Shown: positions 12,403 to 22,938 of the stretch, in pieces
Numbering within the stretch: the stretch's first letter is position 1
How the letters are laid out: every line of letters starts with the position of its first letter
From: Avena insularis
Lineage: Eukaryota; Streptophyta; Magnoliopsida; Poales; Poaceae
DNA length: 64,000 nt
NCBI GenBank assembly: GCA_023614405.1
Contig: CM042693.1
Coordinates: 339,247,527-339,311,526, forward strand
Direction: 5' to 3'
Position numbers and translations under genes: made by a program
Notes under the pieces: generated by a model
Told to the model about the DNA's origin: nothing
Database searches by the model: none
What the model saw: the letters and a program-made list of their open reading frames with translations, nothing else

Positions 12403-12922
12403 TGTTGGGATATACTTTCTGGGTATATCCATAGAACTCGCTGATCAGGGTGGCTCACCAACGGGTTAGAGTTTTGCTTCATGAGCGGCACAGTCAGAAA
12501 AAGAGAAGGAGCCAGTTTTGGCTACGACAAGGCCCAGAAGAGTTACCGACTTAGGTCTGTAGTATTACTTGTAGTCCAAACTGTATCTAGTTACCAACTC
12601 TGTAACGTAGCTGGATAGGTCTTTCCTGTAACCCTAGGTCCTGATCTATATAAACCAGCCTATGGGAGCCTTTAGGACACAACCAATCTTACTACCACAA
12701 TTCCAACTCGTATAGGCGAACCTCTCTTGTAATCCGCTGTAACATCCGGCTTACGTCGATATATTACTGGGTTGCTAGCAGGAGTAGGATCCGATCACCG
12801 TAGTCGGATCTGAACCTGGGTAAACTTGTGCTCACCGCAACTGGAACATTCGACGTCTTACATCCCATCTTTCCAACGCCACTAGGACCCTCTATGGTGT
12901 ACTTGTCGACAATCCGACGATA
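12403..12922 (+). repeat. 5' LTR of the Tat-type Gypsy element
   Basis: Begins TGTTGGGATATAC and ends near GACGATA at the primer site. It matches 33376-33858 by eye across CCAACGGGTTAGAG, GGTCCTGAT and CTATATAAACCAGCC. The right LTR lacks a block that is present here near 12825-12850. A TATA box (TATATAAA) lies at 12647-12654. Confidence 0.88.
12647..12654 (+). promoter_or_regulatory. TATA box in the 5' LTR
   Basis: TATATAAA, conserved at the same place in the 3' LTR (33623-33630). It is the likely Pol II promoter of the Gypsy genomic RNA. Confidence 0.6.
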
Positions 12923-12924
12923 GT

Positions 12925-12941
12925 TGGCGCCCACCGTGGGG
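12925..12941 (+). other. Primer-binding site of the Tat-type Gypsy element
   Basis: TGGCGCCCACCGTGGGG lies two bases after the 5' LTR. This sequence is characteristic of Tat-lineage plant Gypsy elements. I do not assign the tRNA. Confidence 0.7.
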
Positions 12942-12944
12942 TAG

Positions 12945-14443
12945 GTGACCTTTGGAGCTTCGTTCCAGGCGGAATCTGCGCGTGCAGGAATCGGTGAAAC
13001 TATCGCCATGGGTCGCGTGGTCTACGCGAGTGATATCCCTCTCGTCCTTCTCGAAGAGACCTGGATTCCGGCTTCAAAACCCGTGACGACCTACACGATC
13101 ATGTCTATCAGCGAGATCGATATTTATCTCGGTTTCACTGAACCCGCCCTACCCACCCTTGAGGTGATGACCATGGCGGAAGAAAGATCCGGGACTACTT
13201 CGTCCGCAAAGTCGGAAGAGTTCAAGATCTCGGAGAAAATCGAACCCACCCAACCCACTCCTATAGTAGAAGAAGAGGTGGAAGAAGAATCCGGATCTGA
13301 TCTCTCTGACGAGATTGGATACACGCACGAGGAATACATCTGCTACGGATCCGTCCCTGCCGATGTCGTAGCAGAAAAAGAACTCTTGAGGAGCAAGATA
13401 ACAGAGATGACGAGACGCCCCTACATCGATTACAAAGCAATTGCTGATATCAAGGAGAATTTCGAGATGGCAGAGGCGGAAACCAAGTTGTACCACTATC
13501 TCAAGAACATAAACAAGAAGAAGCACTGTTTCGTGTACCACATAAGCTCTGGATCTGACTCTGTCGATGCTGGAGCCGGTAGCGATTCAGTCCTAGATGC
13601 AATCGAAGAGAACGCTGACTTACCTAGCTCCCCTCAGGAGTCAATAACGTCCCAGGAACTTCGAGACTTCGACAAGGAGATGGAGGAGTACGAACAAGAA
13701 CACACCTCCAAGCCAACGCAAGGTGAGCTGGAAAATTCTCCTAGTCCATATGATAACATGGATGAAAGCTACACCTCGCAGGATGATATGGATACCGGAG
13801 ATTCTTCCGAGGTCCACAAGCCAACCACTACGGAAAGTACCGACGGAAGCTTATCCCCTGGTACCAGACCAAAAGCCGTCTTTGCCATTGGTACGCACGT
13901 TAAGGATACTGGCCGGTCAAAGAAGAAGAAGAAGAACAAGAATCCGACACCGGTAGAGCCAGACGTCGAGGAAACCAACGAAGAAAAAGTTGATGAAGAG
14001 ATCGAAATGGAGAATCAGGAAGGAGATCCGATTAATACCACGCTGGTAGACCCTCTTGTGGATGGACACGTCGTCACCAAGGGTGCACGTGAAATTTACG
14101 GAGATGCTCTCACAATTCCAATCCCAACGGCTTTGGATCTTACTCCAGAGGCGCTGGAGAAAAGGGATGAGGACCTGGAAAACACCGTCTGTTTTTGCTC
14201 GAGGAGGTTGCGCACATCGTCGAGATTAGGCAGCAGTTAGACAGTGATCCTGCCAAATATCAGTCAGATTTCAAGCGACACCCAAACAAAACAAGGGGAG
14301 GTCCGTTTCTTTCCAACAAGAACCCGAATATCCACAAATATCTATTTGACGGAAACACCGGAGATAAGATCCGAGTCTACAGCATGCCGTTGGAAAACAC
14401 TGCTGCAGCTCGAGCCATCCTCGCCAATAATCCGTCCCCATAG
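12945..14443 (+). pseudogene. Gypsy gag region, acidic N-terminal part
   Basis: An open frame from 12945 to about 14200 encodes roughly 420 residues, rich in Glu, Ser and Thr, with a Lys-rich patch (KKKKKNKN) near residue 330. The reading then shifts to another frame (14195-14443), which continues with LEEVAHIVEIRQQL and GDKIRVYSMPLENT, typical of this family. A frameshift near 14195-14220 breaks it. It lies directly behind the primer site, so it is element DNA and not a host gene. Confidence 0.7.
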
Positions 14444-15176
14444 CAGGTCCAACAGTGTGTTGTGTTGCTGGACAAAGGATTAAAGCAACATAAAACGGCT
14501 GCGTCATTCAGTGGCAAGCTGGCCTCCAAGTCGGAACTTTGCCACACTGGCGCCGACCAAAGCGCTGACGGAAGACTCCGCAGGGATACGGATCAACACT
14601 ATTGTCCCCGTGGAGAAGAAGAGAATTCAAGAACCGACTCAAACGGCCATTCTCGCCGGCCAGCACGTGACTGGGCAAGTGTTATTCCGGCTGCGTCCGA
14701 AGATGCCATCAGGGCAATGGTTCCTCGTTAGGACCATCGTCGGCAAAACAACCACTATAGAGAAGACCCGAAACACGCCGCCAGTGAGAAGAGCAAGATC
14801 GGCTAAGGATGCCACCACCAAGCCGTCCGGCTGACAATGTCGGACGATGAGATGATCCGGATCGTCCTAAATCAAGTAGGGACGGATCCCGAAGAAACCG
14901 GCATCGGAGTCAGCATAATGAGGCTCCACCACCACCACGTAATCTAGCCAGAAATAATCCACCAGGGCCACCATCGCCTCCTGGCAGCGACCATGAAGGA
15001 TCCCGCGTAGCCGTGGAATCCGCAGGGGCGGAGGCGGCAATGGTGAGAGGAGAAGCAAAAATCCGACTCCGCCGCGCAGAAGCCGTGAGCCTCTAAGGTG
15101 CAGATATCTCTCGCTGAACGACGCTCGCCATCGCATCGAGTCAACTATAGAGGCATGGCGGTACAAGGAAGAAGAC
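14444..15176 (+). pseudogene. Decayed middle part of Gypsy gag
   Basis: The reading passes through all three plus frames with stops between the acidic region and the Retrotrans_gag core. No frame is open for more than about 100 codons. Order and position imply gag sequence broken by several small indels. Confidence 0.55.
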
Positions 15177-15914
15177 GTGTACGTGGGACCCAAATTCTTT
15201 GGACCATGCATATGTCCGACCAAATTTCCGATTGACTTTGGTATTGCCAAACACATTCAGCCCTACGACGGCGCGGCTCGGCCAGATACCTGGCTCCAGG
15301 ATTTTTTCCAGGCCTGCTGCATCGCCAAAGGAGGGAACAGCCTGGTCGCAGTCCGATATCTCCCTCTTATGCTCAGAAAGACGGCTCGATCATGGCTCAA
15401 TCAACTGCTAGAGAATTCAATTCACAACTGGTATGATATGCAAAGTGCGTTCTTTTCAAACTTCGAGGGAACATACAGGAGGCCCTGCATAGTCGGAGAC
15501 TTGCAGCGTTGCACCCAAAGACCCGGAGAAACTTGTCGGGATTACCTCGGACACTGGATTGACACGAAGAACTCCTGTGAAGGAGTAAACGAGCAAACTG
15601 CGATAGAATCTTTCATTGCAGGCCTCTCAGTCGGACTTTTGCGTCATAGACTGAAGCGTGACCACGTCATAGATTTGGGAGAAATGATAGAGACGGCAAG
15701 CAAATATGCTGATGTCGACGATAATTCAGAAGGGATGCTAAATATTCTGGCCAATCCTAATGCGGCCAAACAGCCAAAACAACAAGCTCAGAAGCGCAAG
15801 AACACCTCGGAAGATAAACCAGCCCCGGACAATGCAACTGTCAACACAACGTTCGGATCTGGAGAACGAGGAGGGAACGGAGGCAGCCGGGGTAGAGGCC
15901 GTGGAACTTCCTGA
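15177..15914 (+). pseudogene. Gypsy Gag core (Retrotrans_gag)
   Basis: A 245-residue open frame matches the plant Gypsy Gag capsid core. It has the order PYDGAARPDTWLQDF, then YLPLMLRKTARSWLNQL, WYDMQSAFFSNF, then RPGETCRDYLGHW and FIAGLSVGLLRHRL. The C terminus is Gly/Arg-rich (GGNGGSRGRGRG) and stops before any CCHC knuckle. The next part of the polyprotein is in another frame, so gag is no longer joined to pol. Confidence 0.82.
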
Positions 15915-16680
15915 ATCCAGGGCAGACAAGATCAGCAACCCGGAAGAACCTATACCTAGGCCGACATTGCCAATAATCCCTGTGTCCACCACTTGGATAG
16001 TAACGGAGGATCTACCCACACAAATGCCGAGTGTCGTTTCAATGATGACATCAAGAAAGATGAATCCGCTGGCTACAGAGCCAAGCGACGAAAAGGAAAA
16101 AAAATCTGAGAAAGGAAAGGAGCCCAAGGAAGATTCCGACATGGAAGAAGCGGATGCCGCAAAGCCCAAGTCGGATGGAAAGAAAAATTTTCCGACTAAG
16201 AAAGACGCATACATCTGCTTCCTTGGATCCCAACCTGCTAAAGAAAAGAAGGCGGTTCTCCATGAGCTCAATGCCATGGTTTTGGCTGTTTCACAATTTT
16301 TGGATTGGTCGGACGTAACCATCACCTTTGATCGCTCAGATCACCCGAGAAAAACACATCATCAGGGAAAGTACCCTCTGGTCGTCAATCCTCTTATTGA
16401 TGGCTACGAGTTCTCTAAAACACTCATGGACGGTGGAAGCAACATTAATATCCTCTACATCGAGATGCTCCACTGCATGAAGCTACACGAGAGCTAGTTG
16501 AGTTACAGCAGTGTAACTTTCTATGGCATTGTACCATGGATATAGGCGGATTCTCTGGGTGAGATTACTCTAAACGTGACATTCGGAACCTGAGATAATT
16601 ACCGCACCGAGCCACTCTCTTTTGAGGTGGTACCGTTCATAAGTGATTACCACGCCATCTTCGTTCGTCCGACTTACTAG
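15915..16680 (+). pseudogene. Gypsy protease region
   Basis: An open frame ending at 16497 carries VVNPLIDGYEFSKTLMDGG followed by SNINILYIEML. The DGGSNINILY segment is the aspartic protease active-site region of plant Gypsy elements (usual form DGGSSLNILY). A Lys/Glu-rich linker precedes it. TAG at 16495-16497 ends the frame inside the protease domain. The following 180 bp are homologous but broken. Confidence 0.72.
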
Positions 16681-17995
16681 GCCTTCATGGCCCATTCCTG
16701 TTACATCTACAATATGATTAAACTTTCAGGTCCAAAGGGCGTCATCACCATCCGGGGAAATCCGAGGAAGGCGCAAGAGTGTGACGAAGGATCTGCACGC
16801 CCAAGAGTATCAGGAGATCAAGAAGACCATCAACCCGTTCGAGATGCCCGCTACGAAAAACAAGGTGCTGAAGCAAAGTTTGTAGTTCAAGGCATCGGAA
16901 GAGATGAAGAAAATGGCGCTGAAGGAAGATGATCCATCCAAGACGACGAACATAGGGGTAGGCTTAGACCACGCATAGGAAAGCGCTCTCGTCGAGTTCC
17001 TCAAAGCTAATAGTGATATCTTTGCATGGCAGCCTTCTGACATAACTGGAGTACCTAGGGAACTTGCCAAGCACTCTCTTAATGTGTACCCTGACACTAA
17101 ACCCGTCAAATAGTCCTTATGATGGTTTGGTGATGAAAAGCGCAAAGCGATAGCCAAGGAATTAGCCCGACTAGAGTTAGCCGGATTCATAATAGGGGTC
17201 ATCCATACATATTGGGTGGCAAATCCTGTAATCGTCCCTAAAAAGGACACCATTGATTTAAGGATGTGTGTTGATTATACCGCTTTGAACAAGTCATGCC
17301 CAAAAGATCCGTTCCCTTTGCCCAGAATCGATCAAGTTATCGACTCAACGGCAGGGTCGGAACTACTCTGTTTTCTCGACGCATATTCCGGATATCACCA
17401 AATACCGATGAAAGAGTCGGATCAAATTAAGACGTCTTTCGTCACTCCTTTCGGAACCTTCTGCTACAAAACTATGCCTTTTGGCTTAAAGAACGCAGGA
17501 GCTACATATCAACATACTATGCAACATTGTCTCAATGACCAAATAAGATGCAACATCCATGTATACGTAGATGACATATCAGTTATGTCCAAAAATAAGG
17601 GAACTTTAATTTCTGACTTGGAGGAAACATTTGCTAGTCTACGAAAATTCAATATGATGCTAAATCCGAAGAAGTGTTTCTTTGGAATTCCAGCCGGAAA
17701 ATTGTTAGGTTTCATCGTCTCTGAGCGAGGCATAGAGGTGAACCGGAAAAATATCAAGGCTATACTTAACATTACCAGGCCGACTTGCCCGAAGGACGTG
17801 CAATGTCTCACCGGTTGCATTGCAGCAGCGAGTCGGTTCGTCAGCCAGCTCGGCGAAAGAGCCGCACCTTTATACAACCTCTTGAAGAAAACCGGCAAAT
17901 TTGTCTGGACCCAGGAAGCCGAAATTTCCCTACAAAGTTTGAAAGACCTACTTTCAAACCCACCAGTTCTCTCAGCGCCAGAACCTCGAGAGCCT
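16681..17995 (+). pseudogene. Gypsy reverse transcriptase, first part (split by solo LTR)
   Basis: The best frame is 17216-17995. It has VPKKD, RMCVDYTALNKSCPKDPFPLP, FLDAYSGYHQIPM, TPFGTFCYKTMPFGLKNAGATYQ and the catalytic YVDD (near 17560-17575), then the thumb segment LGFIVSERGIEVN. The upstream part (16681-17215) has several stops. The frame runs into LSAPEPREP and is cut at the 5-bp target AGCCT by the solo LTR. It resumes at 19678. Confidence 0.85.
17991..17995 (+). repeat. Target-site duplication of the solo LTR (left copy)
   Basis: AGCCT at 17991-17995 is identical to 19673-19677 on the other side of the solo LTR. Confidence 0.9.
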
Positions 17996-19672
17996 TGATG
18001 TGTGTTGACGCCCCATTGGGAAACCCCAAGAGCAAGGTATGATGCAGCACAACATCAAGTTTTCCCTCAGTAAGAAACCGAGGTTATCGAACCAGTAGGA
18101 GGAAGGAAACGCCTCAAAGGTGTTGCAAGCAACATGGAAACCTGCACAACACAAACTCAAGGCTTTGTTCCAACTAACAGTGGAGTTGTCAATCTCACTG
18201 GTTGCTGTAACAAAGGATTAACTGTATGGTGTGGAAGGTGATGATGGTTTGCAACAAGTAAACAATAACAGTGGAAAATGTATCAATGGTAAAGATTGGA
18301 CCGGGGTCCATAGTTCACTAGAGGTGTTCTCCTTAGATAAACAAACATGGCATGCTTGGTAAACAAATTATAGCAGGGCAATTGACAGGACTGAGCAAGG
18401 CATAACAATGCAATACTAGACAAAAAGAACCTATGAGATTCGATTGGGCAATACAACAATATACATAGACCGCCATCCAACTACATCTATGACTAGAAGT
18501 CCACCTTCAGGTTAACAACCGAACCACCTCCAGTATTAAGTTGCAAGCAACAGACAACTGCTTTAAGCAAAGTGTGTAAGGTAAACAATCCACTTGTTCC
18601 ATGAACAAGAGACCGTTGTTTTCTCCCTAGTGGCAACAACACATTTACAACCATAGAGATTTCTGTCACTTCCCTTGGTAAATAGAGGCATGAACCCACT
18701 ATCGAGCATAAATACCCCCCCTTGGAGTCACTAGCAACTACTTGGCCAAGATAGCTACTAACAACGGAGAGCATGCAAGATCACAAACAACACAAACATG
18801 ATAGAATCAAATAGACAAAACCATTCATCAATATGACATAGTAATCTCAATATCCATCGGATCCCCGCAAACATAACATGCATGATTATAAATAGATTAT
18901 ATCTTGATCATGAATGGAGCTCACAAGATCTATACATGAAAGCACAAAGGAGGAGATACAACCATCTAGCTACTACATGGACCCGTAGTCCAAGGTGGAA
19001 CTACTCACGCTTCAGACCGGATGCTGGCATGATGAGGAAGAAGGCCTCCGGGATGATCTCCCCTCCGGCAGGGTGCCGGAAAGAGTTTCAGATCCCCCGA
19101 TCTAGGGGTGATGGTGGCGGCGGATACAGACGGTTTCGTGGAGTTTTGATCGGGTGCCTAGGGTTTCTGCTTTGGGGGCTTCTTATAGGCGAAGAGGCAA
19201 GGCAGGGGGTCACCAGGGTGGCTGCACCCCCAGACATGGGGTGGGCCCACCCATGCGGCCAGGGGGTGTGGCCCTCTGGTGAGCCTCCTCCGTCTCGTAT
19301 TCTGGCTTCGTGTTGCCCACAGTAAAATATTGACTTTGGCTTTTGTCCCGTACAATTCCGAGAATATTGATTTTCTGCCTTTCTGGAACCAAAAACAGAA
19401 GAAAACAGGCAACTGACACTGTGGCAACTTGTTAATAGGTTAGTTCCAGAAAACATATAAGGCTTTTATCCCGTCCAATTCCGAGAATATTGATTTTCTG
19501 CCTTTCTGGAACCAAAAATAGAAGAAAACAGGCAACTGGCATTGTGGCAACTTATTAATAGGTTAGTTCCAGAAAACATATAAAACACCTCAAAGTATGG
19601 ACAAAGCAAAGAAAAGTAGATAGTAAACAAGCATGGAGCATCAAAAATTATAGATACCTTTCCGACGTATCA
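17996..19672 (-). mobile_element. Solo LTR, same family as the 19916-27116 element
   Basis: About 1.68 kb in minus orientation: the reverse complement begins TGATACGTCGGAAAGGTATC and ends CACACATCA. It matches the LTRs at 19916-21491 and 25557-27116, for example the block with AGGTTATCGAACCAGTAGGA. Perfect AGCCT duplications flank it. No internal region remains, so it most likely formed by recombination between two LTRs. An inner duplication makes it about 100 bp longer than its relatives. Confidence 0.9.
19338..19583. repeat. 123-bp tandem duplication inside the solo LTR
   Basis: 19338-19460 and 19461-19583 are near-identical copies, both starting GGCTTTT(G/A)TCCCGT and both ending CCAGAAAACATATAA. 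The other two LTRs of this family in the window carry this segment once. Confidence 0.85.
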
Positions 19673-19677
19673 AGCCT

Positions 19678-19915
19678 ATGTTACTCTACATTGCAGCGAC
19701 CAACAAGGTCATCAGTGTGGTAACAGAAGTGAAGCGCGAGGAAGAAGTCCACGAGTATAAGGTGCAACGTCCAACTTATTACCTGAGTGAGATCCTGATA
19801 GAATCGAAACAAAGGTATCCACATCATCAAAAGCTAGCCTATGGAGTGTTCTTCGCATCCAGAAAGCTACGACACTATTTTGAACAGCACAAGAACACAG
19901 TGGTGAGCACCGCTA
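19678..19915 (+). pseudogene. Gypsy reverse transcriptase/RNase H connection
   Basis: The open frame continues the pol reading after the solo LTR: MLLYIAATNKVISVV, then RPTYYLSEILIESKQRYP and LRHYFEQHKNTVV. This is the RNase H-like tail of plant Gypsy RT. It breaks off at 19915, where the non-autonomous element inserted, and continues at 27117. Confidence 0.85.
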
Positions 19916-21491
19916 TGATACGTTGGAAACGTATCTATAATTTTTGATGCTCCATGCTTGTTTAGTATCTACTTTGCTTTACTTGTCCACACTTTGAGGT
20001 GCTTTTTACATGTTCTCTGGTACTAACCTATTAAAAAGGTGCAACAGTGCCAGATGCCTGTTTTCTGCTGTTTTTGGTTTCAGAAAAGTTATTAAAGAAA
20101 TATTCCCGGAATTGGACGGGACAAACATCAAAGTCAATTACTTTCCGTGGGGAACAAGAAGTCTAGAGGAGAGCCGGAGGGGCCAGCCAGGGGGGCCAGA
20201 CCCACCCAGGGGCGGGTGGGCCCAACCCCGTTCCTGGCTAGGGTTTGCCAACCCTGGCCACCTCCTCAGTCTCCCCCTTCACCTATAAGAAGCCCCCGAT
20301 GCAGAAACCCAGAGTACCCGATCAAATATCCACGAAACCGTTTGTAGCCGCCACCACCATCGTCCCTAGATCGGGGGGATCTGAAGTTCTTCCTGGCACC
20401 CTGCCGGAGGGGAGATCATCATGGAGGCCTTCTCTCCGGTATGATGCGTGAGTAGTTCCACCTTGGACTATGGGTCCATGTAGTAGCTAGATGGTTGTAT
20501 CTCCTCCTTTGTCCTTTCATGTATAGATCTTGTGAGATCCGTTCATGATCAAGATCTAATCTATTTGTAATCATGCATGTTGTGTTTGCAGGGATCCGGT
20601 GGATATTGAGATTATTATGTTGGTTTGATTAATGGTTTTGTCTTGATGATTCTATCATGTCTATGTTGTTTGTGATCTTGCATGCTCTCCGTTGTTAGTA
20701 GATATTTTGGCCAAGTAGTTGCTAGTGAATCCAAGAGGGGGTATTTATGCTCGATAGTGGGTTCATGCCTCTAGTTTCCAAGGGAAGTGACAATAATCTC
20801 TTCGGTTGTAGATGTGTTGTTGCTACTAGGAAGAAAACAACGGTCTCTTGTTCATGGAACATGTGGACTGTTTACCTTACACATTTTGCTTAAAGGAGTT
20901 GTCTGTTGCTTGCAACTTAAAACTGGAGGGGGTTCGGATGATAACCTGAAGGTGGACTTCTATTCATAGATGCAGTTGGATGGCGGTCTATGTATCTTGT
21001 TGTATTGCCCAATCGAATCTTATAGGATCTTTCTGACTAGTAATTGCATTGTTATGCTTTGCTCAGTTCCTGTCAATTTCCCTGCTGTAATTTGTTTACC
21101 CTTCATGCCATGTTGTTTATCTAAGGAGAGCACCTCTAGTGAACTATGGACCCCGGTCCAATCTTTACCATTGATACATCTTCCACTTTTACTTGTTTAC
21201 TTGCTGCAAACCATTACCTTCCACACCATACGTTTAATCCTTTGTTACAGCAATCAGTGAGATTGACAACCTCACTGTTAGTTGGGGCAAAGTCTTGAGT
21301 TTGTGTTGTGCAGGTCTCCGTGTTGCTTGCAACACATGTGTGACGTTTCCTTCCTCCTACTGGTTCGATAACCTCGGTTTCTTACTGAGGGAAGACTTGT
21401 TGCTGTGCTGCTTCACACCTTGCTCTTGGGGTTCCCAACAGACTCCACGTCAAGAACCAAGTTCTATGGTGCCATCAAGGAGTCATCAACA
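19916..21491 (+). repeat. 5' LTR of the non-autonomous element
   Basis: Begins TGATACGTTGGAAACGTATC and ends GAGTCATCAACA. Length is 1,576 bp against 1,560 bp for the 3' LTR. A CCTATAAGAAG motif near 20282 is a possible TATA box. A GC-rich segment with GGGCGGGTGGGCCCAACCC precedes it. Confidence 0.88.
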
Positions 21492-21498
21492 AGTTTTC

Positions 21499-21516
21499 TG
21501 GCGCCGTTGCCGGGGA
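21499..21516 (+). other. Primer-binding site (tRNA-Asp type)
   Basis: TGGCGCCGTTGCCGGGGA is the complement of the plant tRNA-Asp 3' end, the primer used by Athila-like elements. It starts eight bases after the LTR. A diverged second copy is at 21562-21579. Confidence 0.78.
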
Positions 21517-21847
21517 CTTAAAGAACAAGAAGCTCCCACGACGACACGCCATCAAGTTTTCTAGTGCCGTTGCCAGGGAGGCTAAGGACGTCTTCACTAG
21601 GGGAGTCCTTCACTTCCTTTATCTTTACTTTGTTTTTAGTTTGCTTTGTTTCTTTTGCTTGGTTTTCTGCCTCTTTTCAAAAAAATAAAATTAGTCTAGT
21701 TTGGTTTGCTTTCTTTATTCAAAAACACAAAAAAATTAGTTCCTGCTCTAGTTGCTGGTATGTCATTGCCTTGCTTGGTCATGCTTTCTATGAATGGATG
21801 GTTTCTTTGAAACTATTTCTTATTGGCAAGGTGGGTTCATGTAAGAA

Positions 21848-22938
21848 AAAAGTATTATTATAAGGAACACCATTTGTCACAAAAAGGGAAACACTTATGG
21901 GAACAAATTGATAAGTTAAATACTATTGCTAGAGACGTGTACTCTACTTATAATGTTACTTATTGATTTGATAAATCTTGCTGCTGTAGTAGGTATAAAC
22001 ACCTTCCTTTTCATTGTGAGTATAATGATAATGTTACCATATCTTCTTATGTTAAGGAAAATTATGACTTTTATGATGTGGAACAAATTGAAGAATTTAT
22101 TGCTTTCAAGGGTGCATTTGAACTTGCTAGTTTGCTTGAAAATACTGATGATGCACCTTATGAATGTGAGGTGTATGAGATACTTAAATTTTGCTTTGAT
22201 AATTACAAGGAAGGAAATGGCTATATTCTTGAATATTTTAACAGATGCTTTTCACAAATGGAAGAGACTAATGCCTTGCAGGAGCCTATGGAAGAAGAAA
22301 TTGTTGAAACTTGAAGCTCATTAGACGAAAAAGAGGAAGAGAGTGATGAACAAAAGGAGGAAGAATGGATCTACCCATGCCTACCTTCTAATGAGAGTAA
22401 ATCTTTACCTCTTATATTATTTGATTGTCCCCCATGCTTACCAAAGGAGGATGAATGTTATGTTCATGTGGATCCTTTTGAAATATCTACTTTGGGTAAA
22501 ACCTGTGAAGGTTTTAATCCCACTATTTTTTAGATTGATATAAATTTTGTGTTGGAAGATCATGAAAAGCATGATTTATGTGATAGCTATATTGTTGAGT
22601 TTATTCATGATGCTACTGAAAATTATTATGAGAGAGGAAAGTATGGTTGTAGAAGTTTTCATGGTACTAAAACACCTCTCTATGTGCTGAAAGTTTTGAA
22701 GCTACTCTTGTTTTATCTTTCTATGCTTGTCACTTTGTTCTTTGTGAATTTATTTGTGTACAAGATTCCGATGCATAGGAAGAGTGTTAGACTTAAATGT
22801 GTTTTGAATTTTCTTCTTGATTCTCTATTTTACTTCAATTCATATTTCTTATGTGAGCATCTTCTCAAACTTTCTGCGCCTAACTTAAAGGAGTTAAAGA
22901 AAAGTACTTGTTGGGAGATAACCCAAGAGTTTCCTTGA
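21848..22938 (+). pseudogene. Decayed ORF of unknown function in the non-autonomous element
   Basis: One frame reads about 360 codons from around 21848 to 22938 with three in-frame stops (one near 21960, TGA at 22312-22314, TAG at 22531-22533). Segments include HLWEQIDKLNTIARDVYSTY, then FHCEYNDNVTISSY, an acidic stretch (DEKEEESDEQKEEE), LFDCPPCLPKEDECYVHVD and YERGKYGCRSFHGTK. The C-terminal third is hydrophobic (VLKLLLFYLSMLVTLFFVNLF), suggesting a membrane segment. I recall similar ORFs from other Triticeae elements but know no function. No gag, protease, polymerase or integrase motif is present. Confidence 0.6.

Noticed and set aside
12945..14240. 431-codon ORF as a host gene
   Set aside because: It begins just after a retrotransposon primer site and is followed by gag, protease and RT in order, so it is part of the Gypsy gag region.
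19338..19583. CRISPR-like repeat array
   Set aside because: Only two direct copies with no spacers, inside an LTR of a plant retrotransposon.
21499..21516. tRNA gene
   Set aside because: It is just the 18-base complement of a tRNA 3' end, used as a primer site; no cloverleaf surrounds it.
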